Shown here piece after piece: positions 18,670 to 28,575 of a stretch of DNA of 64,000 bases. The position numbers and the translations under genes are program-made. The stretch comes from Dysgonomonas sp. 216 (GTDB taxonomy: Bacteria; Bacteroidota; Bacteroidia; Bacteroidales; Dysgonomonadaceae), in assembly GCF_010501065.1 (NCBI RefSeq), contig NZ_QVMM01000004.1, positions 124,001 to 188,000 on the forward strand, given 5' to 3'. The notes beneath the pieces are model-generated. The model did not search any database and was not told the origin of the DNA. It worked only from the letters and a program-made list of their open reading frames with translations. Positions within the stretch are counted from its first letter, which is position 1; each line of letters opens with the position of its first letter.

Positions 18670-20082
18670 ATGGAAGCTAACAAAAGTATTATAATATCGC
18701 CCAAATTGCAATGGATAGCCGCAATGGCTATGTTTATGCAAGCATTGGATTCGACGATATTAAATACTGCCTTGCCGGCTATGGCTGCCGACTTAGGAAG
18801 ATCGCCCCTTTCAATGCAATCGGTCATTATAGCATATACCCTTACTCTTGCCCTGCTTATACCTATAAGCGGATGGCTGGCCGACAAATATGGCACACGC
18901 AGGATATTCTCGCTAGCAGTAGGACTATTTACTTTAGGATCGTTAGCTTGTGCCTTGTCTGACGACATTAACTTATTGGTATGCTCCCGTATATTGCAAG
19001 CAATAGGTGGCTCAATGATGGTTCCAGTCTCCCGTTTGGCTCTGATATATGCCTATCCTAAAGATCAGTTGCTGAAAGTTATCAACTTTGTAACTATGCC
19101 TGCCTTAGTAGGTCCCGTGGTTGGTCCATTATTGGGTGGATGGATAGTACAAATTGCAAGTTGGCATTGGATATTCCTTGTAAATATACCTATTGGTATA
19201 GCAGGTATAGTTTTTGCGCAGAAGGTTATGCCTGATTTTAAAAGAGAACCTAAATCTCTGGATATTCTTGGCTTTATTTTTATCAGTTGTGGGCTTATCC
19301 TTTTATCTATGGGATTGGAATTAGGAGGAGAAGGCGCTATATCTCTCACGTTTTTATTTGTATTAGTTTTTATTGCATCTGTATTTTTCGCAGTTTATGT
19401 GTTTTATGCAAAAAAGAAAACAAATCCACTGTTCAGTTTAGACTTATTTAAAATACGAACCTTGCGAATAGGGTTGTTAGGAAATCTATTCACAAGGTTG
19501 GGAGTTGGCGGTCTGCCGTTACTTCTTCCGCTTATGCTTCAGGTTGCATTTTTACATTCGCCTTCAGTATCAGGGATGATGCTTATGCCGGCGGCTATAA
19601 CTGCAATAGTCGCAAAATCGTGGATAGTACCTCTTGTTCGTCGGTTTGGTTATAAGAAACTTTTAATAGCCAACACACTGGCATTAGCCGTAGTTATTTC
19701 GTTATTTGCCTTACCCGACAAAACAACACCACTGCTGTTGCTTGTTCCATTACTTATTATATATGGTTGTATAAATTCATTCCAGATGACATCGATGAAT
19801 ACAATTACTCTCGCCGACCTTGATGATAATACTGCCAGCGAAGGAAACAGCCTACAAACTGTTATGCAACAATTATCGATGAGTTTTGGAATTTCTGTCA
19901 GTATGATGATTTTAAGAGGTATTGAAAATACCGAATGCCTCACTGACGGAAATACCGAACTAGCATTCAAATACACATTTATTGTTTTAGGAATTATAAC
20001 AACTTTAGCATCTATTATATTCCTGAATTTAAAGAAAGGAGACGGTGACAAAATATCAGGAAGAAAAAGCAAAAACGAATAA
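18670..20082 (+). CDS. MFS drug/solute exporter of the DHA2 (14-helix) type
   Basis: This 470-residue transporter resembles MdtD-like members. The motif D1 LDSTILNTALPAMA is near the N terminus. Motif A, GWLADKYGTRR, lies after helix 2, and motif C is seen at VGPVVGPLLGG. It is probably a proton-driven exporter; the substrate is unknown. It diverges from vanZ across a 156-base promoter region and ends in a hairpin. Confidence 0.88.
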   Translation: MEANKSIIISPKLQWIAAMAMFMQALDSTILNTALPAMAADLGRSPLSMQSVIIAYTLTLALLIPISGWLADKYGTRRIFSLAVGLFTLGSLACALSDDINLLVCSRILQAIGGSMMVPVSRLALIYAYPKDQLLKVINFVTMPALVGPVVGPLLGGWIVQIASWHWIFLVNIPIGIAGIVFAQKVMPDFKREPKSLDILGFIFISCGLILLSMGLELGGEGAISLTFLFVLVFIASVFFAVYVFYAKKKTNPLFSLDLFKIRTLRIGLLGNLFTRLGVGGLPLLLPLMLQVAFLHSPSVSGMMLMPAAITAIVAKSWIVPLVRRFGYKKLLIANTLALAVVISLFALPDKTTPLLLLVPLLIIYGCINSFQMTSMNTITLADLDDNTASEGNSLQTVMQQLSMSFGISVSMMILRGIENTECLTDGNTELAFKYTFIVLGIITTLASIIFLNLKKGDGDKISGRKSKNE

Positions 20083-20088
20083 AAGCAA

Positions 20089-20116
20089 AAGCCGCATCTC
20101 ATTCAAGATACGGCTT
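20089..20116 (+). terminator. Intrinsic terminator after the MFS gene
   Basis: AAGCCGCATCT pairs with AGATACGGCTT (one C/A mismatch) around a 6-base loop, just after the MFS stop and before the convergent 96-residue gene. Confidence 0.7.
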
Positions 20117-20154
20117 ATATTCATTAATTAAAACTACCTTATAATCTTAGCAAA

Positions 20155-20445
20155 TTACTTGCCTCCTTTATTAAACAAATGCGAAGCTTTTTCTTTTGCC
20201 TGATGAGCCAAATCGCCGACTTTATCTGTCAACTTTTCAGAGTATTCTTGCGCCTGATCTGAAACATCATCAAATAAATCGTTCGCACGATCAATAAAAT
20301 CCTGATATTTACCTTTGAAGAACTTATTCCAATCAATATCCATATTTTCCTTATCCATAAAATCCTTTATTATAGCAATAACCTTTAAAGATTGCTCTTC
20401 GGTCAATCCGGCTTCCTGCCGAAGCCTATTCACTAAATTTTCCAT
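20155..20445 (-). CDS. Small helical stress-type protein of unknown function
   Basis: This 96-residue, strongly charged protein is almost certainly all helical. The N-terminal half (VNRLRQEAGLTEEQSLKVI) resembles DUF2267-like starts. The C-terminal half has repeated amphipathic stretches like those of CsbD/YtxH-type envelope stress proteins (VSDQAQEYSEKLTDKVGDLA, then HQAKEKA). No catalytic motif is visible. It stands alone. Confidence 0.7.
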   Translation of the reverse strand: MENLVNRLRQEAGLTEEQSLKVIAIIKDFMDKENMDIDWNKFFKGKYQDFIDRANDLFDDVSDQAQEYSEKLTDKVGDLAHQAKEKASHLFNKGGK

Positions 20446-20557
20446 TACCTTTTAATTTTTATATTGACTATTTCTTTCTGTATATAACACCACACAGATC
20501 AATATTGTTTAAAAGATGTATACATTTTAGGATATAGAAATTACCAATAAGAAAAGT

Positions 20558-22018
20558 TTATATCTGTTGTTTCAACCTTCCTTTTTGTATTAAAAGTAGG
20601 CCTATTATCGTAACAAGAGCATTTAGCATCAGTATTTCGTTGCCTACCGAATAGTTGAAAATATTTTTCATATATACTTCAAATAAGTAACTTACCACTG
20701 GCGATAAAATACAAATATAGGGAACAAGCCTGTCTCTGACTTTTATTTTAGTAAATAAGCCAAAAGTAAACAAGCCCAAAAGAGGACCGTAAGTATAAGA
20801 TGCAATCTTGTAAATAGCACTTATAATACTCTTCTCGCCAAGCATATCAATTAATAATATAACCAACCCGAAAACGAGACTTACAATAATATGTACTTTT
20901 ACACGTGTCTTTTTAGCCTGCCCCATATCTTCCTTTTCTATGTTAAGAAGATCAATACAGACAGAGGTTGTAAGTGAAGCTATAGCCGAATCGGCACTGG
21001 AGAATGCAGCTGCAATAATCCCGATTGTGAAAAATATGAGAACCGAAAAGCCTAAATAATCGGAAGCAAGCATCGGCAATATCTGATCTGATATTGCAGG
21101 CAAGTCTATTTGATACGTATTGGCGAATATAAGCAGAAGTATACCTAACGATAAGAAAAGAAAGTTGATAGGAATAAATGCAATACCATAAGTCAACATA
21201 TTTTTACGGGCGTCTTTCAACGATTTACAAGTCAGGTTTTTTTGCATCATATCCTGATCGAGGCCGGTCATAACAATAGTAATAAAAATACCGTTAAAAA
21301 ATTGCTTAAAAAAGTTTTGGGTACTGCCCCAATCGTCGAACACAAAAATACGATAATGCTCGTTTGTTGTAACCGCCTTTACTGTTTCAATAGCATCAAA
21401 ATCGAGTTTTATTGCTATTTGGCAAATAATTAAAATTAATGCTGTAACAAGGCATATTGTTTGAAGCGTATCGGTCCATATAATTGTTTTTATCCCGCTT
21501 TTATGAGTATATATCCACATAAGAGCAATTATTCCTGCTACTGTAACAGGAAAAGGCACTCCCCATTGAGCAAACACCAATACTTGCAAAATCATTGCTA
21601 CAAGATATAGTCTGGCTGCTGCACCAATAAGTTTTGACAGAATAAAAAACGCAGAACCTGTTTTATGGGAAGTTCGGCCAAACCTTTGTCCCAAATAACT
21701 ATATATTGTTGTAAGATTCAGCCTGTAATAAAGAGGGAGCAACACAAACGAAATTACAATATAGCCAACTGTAAACCCAAATACCATCTGCATATATGTC
21801 ATGTCGCTTTCGCGCACCCACCCGGGAACAGAAACAAAAGTAACCCCCGAGATAGAACTACCCACCATTGCTATGGCTACAACCCACCACGGAGATTTTC
21901 GGTTTCCTAAGAAAAAAGCATCATTATTCGAACTTTTACGGCTCGTTATAACAGAGATAAGATATAAAATGGCAAAATAAATTACCATTACTACCAATAT
22001 CGATAAATTATTCATCAA
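20558..22018 (-). CDS. Sodium:solute symporter (SSS family)
   Basis: This 486-residue transporter has about 13 membrane helices with SSS-family features: RKSPWWVVAIAMVGSSISGV near helix 2 and GTAGLDQDMMQK-like residues at MTGLDQDMMQKNLTCK. The conserved AAAFSSADSAIASLTTS carries the Na2-site Ser residues. The solute (sialic acid, sugar, nucleoside or other) cannot be told. It lies 15 bases downstream of the acetyltransferase gene, so they may be cotranscribed. Confidence 0.88.
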   Translation of the reverse strand: MMNNLSILVVMVIYFAILYLISVITSRKSSNNDAFFLGNRKSPWWVVAIAMVGSSISGVTFVSVPGWVRESDMTYMQMVFGFTVGYIVISFVLLPLYYRLNLTTIYSYLGQRFGRTSHKTGSAFFILSKLIGAAARLYLVAMILQVLVFAQWGVPFPVTVAGIIALMWIYTHKSGIKTIIWTDTLQTICLVTALILIICQIAIKLDFDAIETVKAVTTNEHYRIFVFDDWGSTQNFFKQFFNGIFITIVMTGLDQDMMQKNLTCKSLKDARKNMLTYGIAFIPINFLFLSLGILLLIFANTYQIDLPAISDQILPMLASDYLGFSVLIFFTIGIIAAAFSSADSAIASLTTSVCIDLLNIEKEDMGQAKKTRVKVHIIVSLVFGLVILLIDMLGEKSIISAIYKIASYTYGPLLGLFTFGLFTKIKVRDRLVPYICILSPVVSYLFEVYMKNIFNYSVGNEILMLNALVTIIGLLLIQKGRLKQQI

Positions 22019-22033
22019 ATATAAAGTTTCTGT

Positions 22034-22591
22034 TTATTCCTGATTTAGCTTACGAACTACTTTTGCCGGATTACCCACTGCCAACGAGTCGGATGGAATA
22101 TCTTTTGTCACAACCGATCCCGCACCAATAACAGCCCTGTCGCCAATAGTTACACCCGGACAAATTGTAACATGCCCGCCAATCCAGCAACGTTCGCCAA
22201 TAGTTACAGGTTTACAGTTCTCCCACACAGCACGTTCGTCTGCATTAAGCGGGTGCTCCGCTGTATATATATGTACCCCGGGGGCAATAAGTGTATGTGC
22301 CCCTATAGTTACCTTCGCTCCATCGAGAATAACGGCACCAAAGTTTACAAAAACATTATCCGCAGCATAAATATTCTCGCCATAATCGCAATAAAAAGGA
22401 GGTTCGAGATGCAAATTCTTCGCCGAATTAGGACATAATTCGTTTATTACACGCTGAAAATTCTCGGTATAATACTCCGTTACATTAAGTTTATGTAATA
22501 TGCGCTTAACCTTTGTCCTTACGGCAATCAACTCTTCACCATGAGCATCGTAAGGCTCCCCCGCCATCATTTTCTCTTTTTCAGTCTTCAT
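22034..22591 (-). CDS. Maltose O-acetyltransferase-like hexapeptide enzyme
   Basis: This 185-residue left-handed beta-helix acyltransferase has the Maa/LacA N-terminal domain, EKEKMMAGEPYDAHGEELIA. Hexapeptide repeats with the catalytic His region GVHIYTAEHPLNADER follow, then IGERCWIGGHVTICPGVTIG. It acetylates a sugar hydroxyl with acetyl-CoA; the natural substrate is unknown. Confidence 0.9.
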   Translation of the reverse strand: MKTEKEKMMAGEPYDAHGEELIAVRTKVKRILHKLNVTEYYTENFQRVINELCPNSAKNLHLEPPFYCDYGENIYAADNVFVNFGAVILDGAKVTIGAHTLIAPGVHIYTAEHPLNADERAVWENCKPVTIGERCWIGGHVTICPGVTIGDRAVIGAGSVVTKDIPSDSLAVGNPAKVVRKLNQE

Positions 22592-22601
22592 ATATACGGT
22601 C

Positions 22602-23297
22602 TTATAATAAAATTTCTATTGCTTCGCTCAATTCCTTTATCACATAAGTAGGCTCAAAATCTGTCTTATTATACTCATTCGGTGCATACCACATCTGATC
22701 TATACCCGAATTTCGTGCTCCGGTTATATCAGATATCCAATTATCCCCTATCATTACAGTCTTTTCCTTCGACGCATTACTTTCCGACAGGGCAAACTCA
22801 AATATAAGCGGATTTGGTTTGTTAACCCCGGCCTGATCGGAAAGAATTACTTTATCAAAATAACCCTCTAAGCCTGCCATTTCCAACTTTTTATACTGCA
22901 CCTCTTCGAACCCGTTAGAAAGCATAATAATTTTGAACTTTGGTTTCAATGCTTCCAACAACTCAATAGCTCCATCAATCAGTCGCCTTTTAGATGAGCT
23001 TCGAAACATAAAATCATTATTTATTTCAAGCGCTCTTTTTTGAGAAATCTTTTCGATATGCTTAAATGGCTCATAGAAACGTCTACTTTTAAGATCTTCT
23101 TTATTTATCCGATTTTGTTCGTATAATTTCCAAAGAGACAAATTATAAGGTTTAAACACCTCATAAAAATCATCGAACGTTTCGTAATCGTTATCGAATC
23201 CATATTCGGTAAAAATTTCAGTCAACGCTTCATAATTATTTGAAGAAGTATCTATTAATGTATCATCTAGGTCGAGGAATATTGTTTCGTATTTCAT
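22602..23297 (-). CDS. YjjG-like HAD phosphatase/nucleotidase
   Basis: This 231-residue HAD hydrolase starts with the nucleophile motif IFLDLDDTLIDTS (Asp at motif I), then has motif II MLSNGF, motif III Lys near NKPNP and motif IV IGDNWISDITGA. The family removes phosphate from noncanonical pyrimidine nucleotides. An upstream in-frame start at 23459 would add 54 hydrophobic residues and overlap the divergent acyltransferase gene and its promoter; the ATG at 23297 fits the family start. Confidence 0.9.
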   Translation of the reverse strand: MKYETIFLDLDDTLIDTSSNNYEALTEIFTEYGFDNDYETFDDFYEVFKPYNLSLWKLYEQNRINKEDLKSRRFYEPFKHIEKISQKRALEINNDFMFRSSSKRRLIDGAIELLEALKPKFKIIMLSNGFEEVQYKKLEMAGLEGYFDKVILSDQAGVNKPNPLIFEFALSESNASKEKTVMIGDNWISDITGARNSGIDQMWYAPNEYNKTDFEPTYVIKELSEAIEILL

Positions 23298-23353
23298 TGC
23301 GAAGGTTTTGATACACAAAAGTAAATAATGTTTGTTACAGGCACAAGCTATTT

Positions 23354-23384
23354 TTTGCCACAAAAAAAGTTTATTATAACTTTG
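23354..23384 (+). promoter_or_regulatory. Bacteroidetes-type promoter of the first acyltransferase gene
   Basis: TTTG at 23354-23357 and TAACTTTG at 23377-23384 are separated by exactly 19 bases, the consensus for the primary Bacteroidetes sigma factor (TTTG-N19-TAnnTTTG). It lies 36 bases before the ATG. Confidence 0.75.
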
Positions 23385-23419
23385 ATTGATTAAAACAGGC
23401 AATGTACCCTTTATAAGCA

Positions 23420-24559
23420 ATGAATATATCCTTATACAACATAACAAAGCAACAAACATCGGTTATAAAAGGTATGGCTATCCTTTTGATAGTATTCCAT
23501 AACACAATTTATCAGACAACAGATATTGGATTCAACGAAATGAATTTCGATTCGGAACGTTTCGTCTATTTTCTGAAGATAGCTTTTCATAATCCCCAAA
23601 TGACACTTAATGCATTTTTTTCGTTTTTCGGACATTTTGGGATACAAATATTCATTTTTATCAGCGGTTATGGCTTGACAAAAAAGTACTATAACCATAC
23701 GGATATCTCTTACAAATCCTTTTTAAAGGACAGATTAGCTAAGATATATTTTTTAATGCTATTCGGCATAGTTGTATTCACTTTGATATTTGCCCTGCTA
23801 CTAAAAGAAAGGCCGTTAGATTGGACTTACCTGAAAAGTATATTATTAACAGTAACCACTCTTCGCAATTTTTCGAGCTATACAGTGTTCGTTATTAGTG
23901 GCCCTTGGTGGTTCTTTGGGCTTATCATTCAATTATACTTGCTTTTTCCTCTCTTTTTCAAATATCTAAAAAAAAACTCCGAAAAAGGTTATTTTCAACT
24001 AACAACCGTAGCATATATATTGCTATATATAGCTATTGGATTCTATATTTTATTATTTACCCTATATCCTGATTTACAAAAAACACGAATATCGTTCTTC
24101 TCCCTTTTCATAGGACATATTCCCGAATTTTTATTTGGAATGGCAATAGCCTTATTCCCTAGGTTTGTTATTACGCCTAAAATATTGGGAGGTGCATTAA
24201 TCATATTCATTTTGTCAAATTTGACTGAAAGACTTTTTCCTTTCAGTTTTTTAGCAGTAACAATATTAATTATGACTTTGTGCTACTATATTTACACATA
24301 TAGTCCACCTATAATTATGAAAACACTCTTATTTATAGGAAAAATAAGCATGTTTATATTTTTATTCAATGCTCCTATCCGAAATCTGTTTTTCCTCCCT
24401 TATTTCAAAGATAAGCCCCCCCTCATTATTTTAGCAGGATCGTTTGGGCTCCTCATTGTCGTCATTCTATTCTCGTACATTATGTATCTTATATATAATG
24501 CGATAACACCATACGTTTTTTCCAAAAAGAACTTATCCGAGAGTATTTCAAACAGATAA
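23420..24559 (+). CDS. Acyltransferase family 3 protein, copy 1
   Basis: This 379-residue integral membrane protein has about ten helices and belongs to acyltransferase 3, the O-acetyltransferases of surface glycans such as OafA. The hallmark His lies in IVFHNTIYQTTD near residue 28. HFGIQIFIFISGYGLTKKYY follows, the second conserved region. It begins a tandem pair with a near-identical gene 103 bases downstream. It probably acetylates an exopolysaccharide or O antigen, but the target is unknown. Confidence 0.85.
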   Translation: MNISLYNITKQQTSVIKGMAILLIVFHNTIYQTTDIGFNEMNFDSERFVYFLKIAFHNPQMTLNAFFSFFGHFGIQIFIFISGYGLTKKYYNHTDISYKSFLKDRLAKIYFLMLFGIVVFTLIFALLLKERPLDWTYLKSILLTVTTLRNFSSYTVFVISGPWWFFGLIIQLYLLFPLFFKYLKKNSEKGYFQLTTVAYILLYIAIGFYILLFTLYPDLQKTRISFFSLFIGHIPEFLFGMAIALFPRFVITPKILGGALIIFILSNLTERLFPFSFLAVTILIMTLCYYIYTYSPPIIMKTLLFIGKISMFIFLFNAPIRNLFFLPYFKDKPPLIILAGSFGLLIVVILFSYIMYLIYNAITPYVFSKKNLSESISNR

Positions 24560-24597
24560 AATAGAATAAAAGTATACCCAAGACATAAATATAACTT

Positions 24598-24628
24598 TTT
24601 GCCGCAAAAAGAGTTTATTATAACTTTG
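24598..24628 (+). promoter_or_regulatory. Bacteroidetes-type promoter of the second acyltransferase gene
   Basis: TTTG at 24598-24601 and TAACTTTG at 24621-24628 again have a 19-base spacer. The promoter was copied together with the gene, so each copy can be expressed independently. Confidence 0.75.
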
Positions 24629-24662
24629 ATGGACTAAACTGGTAGTGCACCCTTTATAAACA

Positions 24663-25802
24663 ATGAATATATCCTTATACAATATAACAAAGCAACAAAC
24701 ATCAGTAATAAAAGGTATTGCTATCCTTTTTGTTGTATTTCACAATACAATTTATCCAACAACAGATATTGAGTTCAACGAAATGAATTTCGGTTCGGAA
24801 CGTTTCATCTATTTTTTGAAGGTTATTTTTTATAATCCTGAAATGATATTTAATGCATTTTTTACATTTTTCGGACATTTTGGGGTACAAATATTTATTT
24901 TTATCAGCGGTTATGGCTTGACAAAAAAGTACTGTAACCATACGGATATCTCTTATAAATCCTTTTTTAAAGACAGGTTAGCTAAAATATATTTTTTAAT
25001 GCTATTCGGCATAGTTGTATTCACTTTGATATTTGCCCTGCTATTAAAAGAAAAGCAATTAGACTGGATTTACCTGAAAAATGTATTATTAACAGTAACC
25101 ACTCTCCGTAATTTTTCGAGCCATACAATGTTCGTTATTTGTGGGCCTTGGTGGTTCTTCGGGCTTATCATTCAATTATACTTGCTTTTTCCTCTCTTTT
25201 TCAGATATCTAAAAAAACATTCCGAAAAAGGTTATTTTCAACTAACATCCGCAGCATATATATTGCTATATATAGCTGTTGGACTCTATATTTTATTATT
25301 TACCCTATATCCTGAATTACGAAATACACGAATATCGTTCTTCGCCCTTTTCATAGGACACATTCCCGAATTTTTATTTGGAATGGCAATAGCCTTATTC
25401 CCTCGATTTTTTATTACCCCTAAAATCTTTTGGGGAGCATTAGTTATATTTATTTTGTCAAATCTAACTGTAGGACTTTTTCCTTTCAGCTTTTTGGCTG
25501 CAACAATATTAATCATGACTTTGTGCTATTATGTTTACACATATAGTCCACCAATAATAATGAAAGGACTTCTCTTTCTTGGAAAGATAAGTATGTTTAT
25601 ATTTTTATTCCGGTCTCCTATCCGAAATCTGTTTTTTCTCCCTTATTTCGAAAACAAGAATCCTCTCATTATTTTAATAGGATCATTCGGACACTTCATT
25701 GTCGTTATCCTATTTTCGTACATTATGTATCTTATATATAATGCAATAACCCCATACGTTTTTTCCAAGAAGAACCCGCCCAAGAGTATTTATAACAGAT
25801 AA
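24663..25802 (+). CDS. Acyltransferase family 3 protein, copy 2
   Basis: This 379-residue protein is the paralogue of the preceding gene, equal in length and alignable end to end without gaps. Conserved blocks include VFHNTIYPTTD, FIFISGYGLTKKYC and the C-terminal IMYLIYNAITPYVFSKKN. Substitutions are scattered and mostly conservative, with a cluster in the last third (FRSPIR for FNAPIR, FENKN for FKDKP). Both copies look intact, so both are probably functional, perhaps with diverged acceptor specificity. Confidence 0.85.
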   Translation: MNISLYNITKQQTSVIKGIAILFVVFHNTIYPTTDIEFNEMNFGSERFIYFLKVIFYNPEMIFNAFFTFFGHFGVQIFIFISGYGLTKKYCNHTDISYKSFFKDRLAKIYFLMLFGIVVFTLIFALLLKEKQLDWIYLKNVLLTVTTLRNFSSHTMFVICGPWWFFGLIIQLYLLFPLFFRYLKKHSEKGYFQLTSAAYILLYIAVGLYILLFTLYPELRNTRISFFALFIGHIPEFLFGMAIALFPRFFITPKIFWGALVIFILSNLTVGLFPFSFLAATILIMTLCYYVYTYSPPIIMKGLLFLGKISMFIFLFRSPIRNLFFLPYFENKNPLIILIGSFGHFIVVILFSYIMYLIYNAITPYVFSKKNPPKSIYNR

Positions 25803-25868
25803 AAGCAGAATAAAAGTATATTTTATTCTATTTATGTCATTTTGTCATTTCACTTCAAAAGTAAAGTT

Positions 25869-25884
25869 TGGCACAGCATTTGAT
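25869..25884 (+). promoter_or_regulatory. Possible sigma-54-type or stress promoter of dnaK
   Basis: The sequence TGGCACAGCATTTGAT resembles the sigma-54 consensus TGGCAC-N5-TTGCW, with the -24 GG present but GA instead of GC at -12. A second reading is a sigma-A-like promoter using TTTG at 25841 and AAAGTTTG at 25863. It lies about 70 bases before the dnaK start. No CIRCE repeat is visible. Confidence 0.4.
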
Positions 25885-25951
25885 ATATTACTAATCGAAG
25901 CTGAAAAGCTAAAATGAAAATAAGTAATCTAAAAAACAAAATAAAAACAAA

Positions 25952-27856
25952 ATGGGAAAAATAATTGGAATAGACTTAGGTACCACAAACTCATGTGTGG
26001 CCGTATTGGAAGGTAACGAACCTGTAGTTATTGCCAACAACGAAGGTAAAAGAACTACACCCTCAATTGTAGCTTTCATCGAAGGAGGCGAACGTAAAGT
26101 AGGAGATCCGGCTAAACGTCAGGCTATTACTAACCCCGAGAAAACAATTTTCTCGATAAAGAGATTCATGGGTGAGACTTGGGAGGAAGTTCAGAAAGAA
26201 GTAGGACGTGTTCCTTATAAAGTTGTAAAAGGCGATAACAACACTCCTCGTGTTGATATTGACGGGCGTCTTTATACTCCACAGGAAATATCGGCAATGA
26301 TTCTTCAGAAAATGAAAAAAACTGCCGAAGATTACCTTGGTCAGGAAGTAACTGATGCTGTAATTACAGTTCCTGCATATTTTAACGACTCGCAACGTCA
26401 GGCAACAAAAGAAGCTGGAGAAATTGCCGGTCTTAAGGTTCAACGTATTGTTAACGAACCAACTGCGGCAGCATTGGCTTACGGACTAGATAAGAAGCAC
26501 GAAGATATGAAAATAGCAGTGTTCGACCTTGGAGGTGGTACATTCGATATATCTATCCTTGAATTAGGTGATGGGGTATTCGAAGTAAAATCGACAAACG
26601 GAGACACTCATCTTGGAGGAGACGATTTTGACCAAGTAATCATCGACTGGTTAGCTGAAGACTTTTTGAAAGAAGAAGGCATTGATTTACGTAAAGACCC
26701 AATGGCACTTCAACGTTTAAAAGAGGCTGCCGAAAAAGCAAAAATAGAACTTTCGAGCACAACCTCAACCGAGATTAATTTGCCATATATAATGCCGGTC
26801 AACGGTATTCCAAAACACTTGGTAAAAACTTTGAGCCGTGCTAAATTCGAACAATTAGCCGATCAATTAATCCGTGCATGTATCGAGCCTTGCCGTCAAT
26901 CATTAAAAGACGCAGGATACTCAACATCAGATATCGATGAAGTAATTCTAGTTGGAGGTTCAACCCGTATACCTGCAATACAAGCCGAAGTTGAAAAATT
27001 CTTCGGAAAAGCTCCTTCAAAAGGTGTAAATCCCGACGAAGTAGTTGCTGTGGGTGCTGCTATTCAAGGCGCTGTTTTAACAGGAGAAGTAAAAGATGTA
27101 TTGTTACTAGATGTTACACCTCTATCGCTTGGTATCGAAACTATGGGAGAGGTTATGACTAAACTTATAGAAGCAAACACGACTATTCCTGCCCGAAAAA
27201 GTCAGATATTTACAACTGCAATAGATAATCAGCCATCTGTTCAGATAAAAGTACTTCAAGGAGAACGCCCTATGTCGAAAGACAATAAGCAAATAGGTTT
27301 GTTCAATTTGGATGGTATTGCTGCTGCCCGTCGTGGAGAACCACAAATTGAAGTAACATTCGATATCGATGCAAATGGTATCTTAAAGGTCTCGGCTAAA
27401 GATAAAAACACAGGTAAAGAGCAATCTATACGTATCGAAGCATCGTCGGGTTTAAGTGATGAGGAAATAAAACGTATGAAAGATGAAGCTGCTGCAAATG
27501 CCGAAGCTGACCAAAAAGAGAAAGAGAAAATAGACAAATTGAATCAGGCAGACTCAATGATATTCCAAACTGAAAAACAGCTGGAAGAATTGGGAGACAA
27601 ATTACCTGCTGATAAAAAAGCGACTATCGAAGCTGCTTTAAACAGATTGAAAGACGCCCATAAAGCTCAGGATATTCCTGCAATCGATGCTGCAACAGCC
27701 GAATTGGAAGAATTATTCAAAAACATGGCTCAAGATATGTACAATCAATCGGATGCACAACCAAACGATGGACAACAACAAGCAGGAAATGCCAGCGACA
27801 ACAGTAATAATGGCAACGATGACATTCCTTATTCTGACTTCGAAGAAGTGAAATAA
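25952..27856 (+). CDS. dnaK: DnaK, Hsp70 chaperone
   Basis: This 634-residue chaperone binds unfolded protein segments in an ATP-driven cycle with DnaJ and GrpE. The N-terminal ATPase shows [37 protein letters not shown] and [12 protein letters not shown]. The substrate domain has [20 protein letters not shown]. The lid ends in a Gln/Asn-rich, acidic tail closing with FEEVK, close to the usual EEVKDKK. dnaJ and grpE are not adjacent, as is common in Bacteroidetes. A strong terminator follows. Confidence 0.98.
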   Translation: MGKIIGIDLGTTNSCVAVLEGNEPVVIANNEGKRTTPSIVAFIEGGERKVGDPAKRQAITNPEKTIFSIKRFMGETWEEVQKEVGRVPYKVVKGDNNTPRVDIDGRLYTPQEISAMILQKMKKTAEDYLGQEVTDAVITVPAYFNDSQRQATKEAGEIAGLKVQRIVNEPTAAALAYGLDKKHEDMKIAVFDLGGGTFDISILELGDGVFEVKSTNGDTHLGGDDFDQVIIDWLAEDFLKEEGIDLRKDPMALQRLKEAAEKAKIELSSTTSTEINLPYIMPVNGIPKHLVKTLSRAKFEQLADQLIRACIEPCRQSLKDAGYSTSDIDEVILVGGSTRIPAIQAEVEKFFGKAPSKGVNPDEVVAVGAAIQGAVLTGEVKDVLLLDVTPLSLGIETMGEVMTKLIEANTTIPARKSQIFTTAIDNQPSVQIKVLQGERPMSKDNKQIGLFNLDGIAAARRGEPQIEVTFDIDANGILKVSAKDKNTGKEQSIRIEASSGLSDEEIKRMKDEAAANAEADQKEKEKIDKLNQADSMIFQTEKQLEELGDKLPADKKATIEAALNRLKDAHKAQDIPAIDAATAELEELFKNMAQDMYNQSDAQPNDGQQQAGNASDNSNNGNDDIPYSDFEEVK

Positions 27857-27886
27857 AAGACGATTAGGAATAATAAACAATGATTG

Positions 27887-27920
27887 AAAAACGCAGTAAG
27901 TGTTGACTTACTGCGTTTTT
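27887..27920 (+). terminator. Intrinsic terminator of dnaK
   Basis: A perfect 15-base stem (AAAAACGCAGTAAGT with ACTTACTGCGTTTTT) around GTTG, ending in a T run, lies 31 bases past the dnaK stop. Confidence 0.92.
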
Positions 27921-28219
27921 CTTTTTTAAGAGATTCTTATTATCCGTTCTTATATATCTTTAGAGAGTTATATAAAGAACAGGTGGATAATTGTTTTCAT
28001 ACAAAATCGAAATATAAGTTATGTTGATATAAAAAGTAATTTGCTATTAACCAACGAAGATGCTATGAATTTTGATTTATTAGATTTGAAATTACAGAAT
28101 TGAATAATATGTAATTAAGAAGTATAAGCAACAATAAAATAAAACATTAAAAAACAATTTTTCAATGTTTTATTTTATTAAATCAGATTATTTATCCTAA
28201 TTTAGATATATCTTAATAT
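27921..28219. other. AT-rich gap between dnaK and the IS elements
   Basis: About 300 bases, very AT-rich, with stop codons in all frames. I see no gene. It contains an inverted pair, AATAAAACATT and AATGTTTTATT, at about 28136-28173 that could form a weak hairpin. It is the left flank of the IS3-type insertion. Confidence 0.5.
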
Positions 28220-28278
28220 TGGATATGCTACCTTTATTCGGATAAAAAGTTAAGGGGTAAAATATTACCTTTATACGG

Positions 28279-28575
28279 ATGAAAAAAAAGAGAATTTACG
28301 ATCGGGATTTCAAAGAAAACGCGGTTCGCCTTAGTAACCAACGAGAAGACATCTCCAGTTTGGCTAAAGAATTGGGGATAACGACCAAGTTGTTATATAG
28401 TTGGCGCAGTGAGGCACGAAAGAAAGGAGCAGAAAGTTTTCCGGGGAGAGGAAATTCGGCAGTAACAATAGAAGCAAAAGCCGAGCAGTCTCTAAAAAAA
28501 GAGATGGAGCGTCTACGAAAGGAGAATGAGATATTAAAAAAGGCTTTAGGCATCATCTCCAGGGAAGAAGATTGA
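28279..28575 (+). CDS. IS3-family transposase OrfA
   Basis: This 98-residue helix-turn-helix protein starts KKKRIYDRDFKENAVRLSNQ and ends in a leucine-zipper stretch (LKKEMERLRKENEILKKALG). It binds the IS ends. At 28536-28542 the message reads A-AAA-AAG in the OrfA frame, the classical -1 slippery heptamer. Slipping there enters the OrfB frame with no stop before it, giving the OrfAB transposase. The OrfA stop at 28573-28575 overlaps the TTG that could start OrfB alone. Confidence 0.92.
   Translation: MKKKRIYDRDFKENAVRLSNQREDISSLAKELGITTKLLYSWRSEARKKGAESFPGRGNSAVTIEAKAEQSLKKEMERLRKENEILKKALGIISREED

Noticed and set aside
23298..23459. N-terminal extension of the YjjG-like phosphatase by 54 residues
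   Set aside because: It would overlap the divergent acyltransferase and its promoter. The family starts at the MKYETIFLDLDDT segment.
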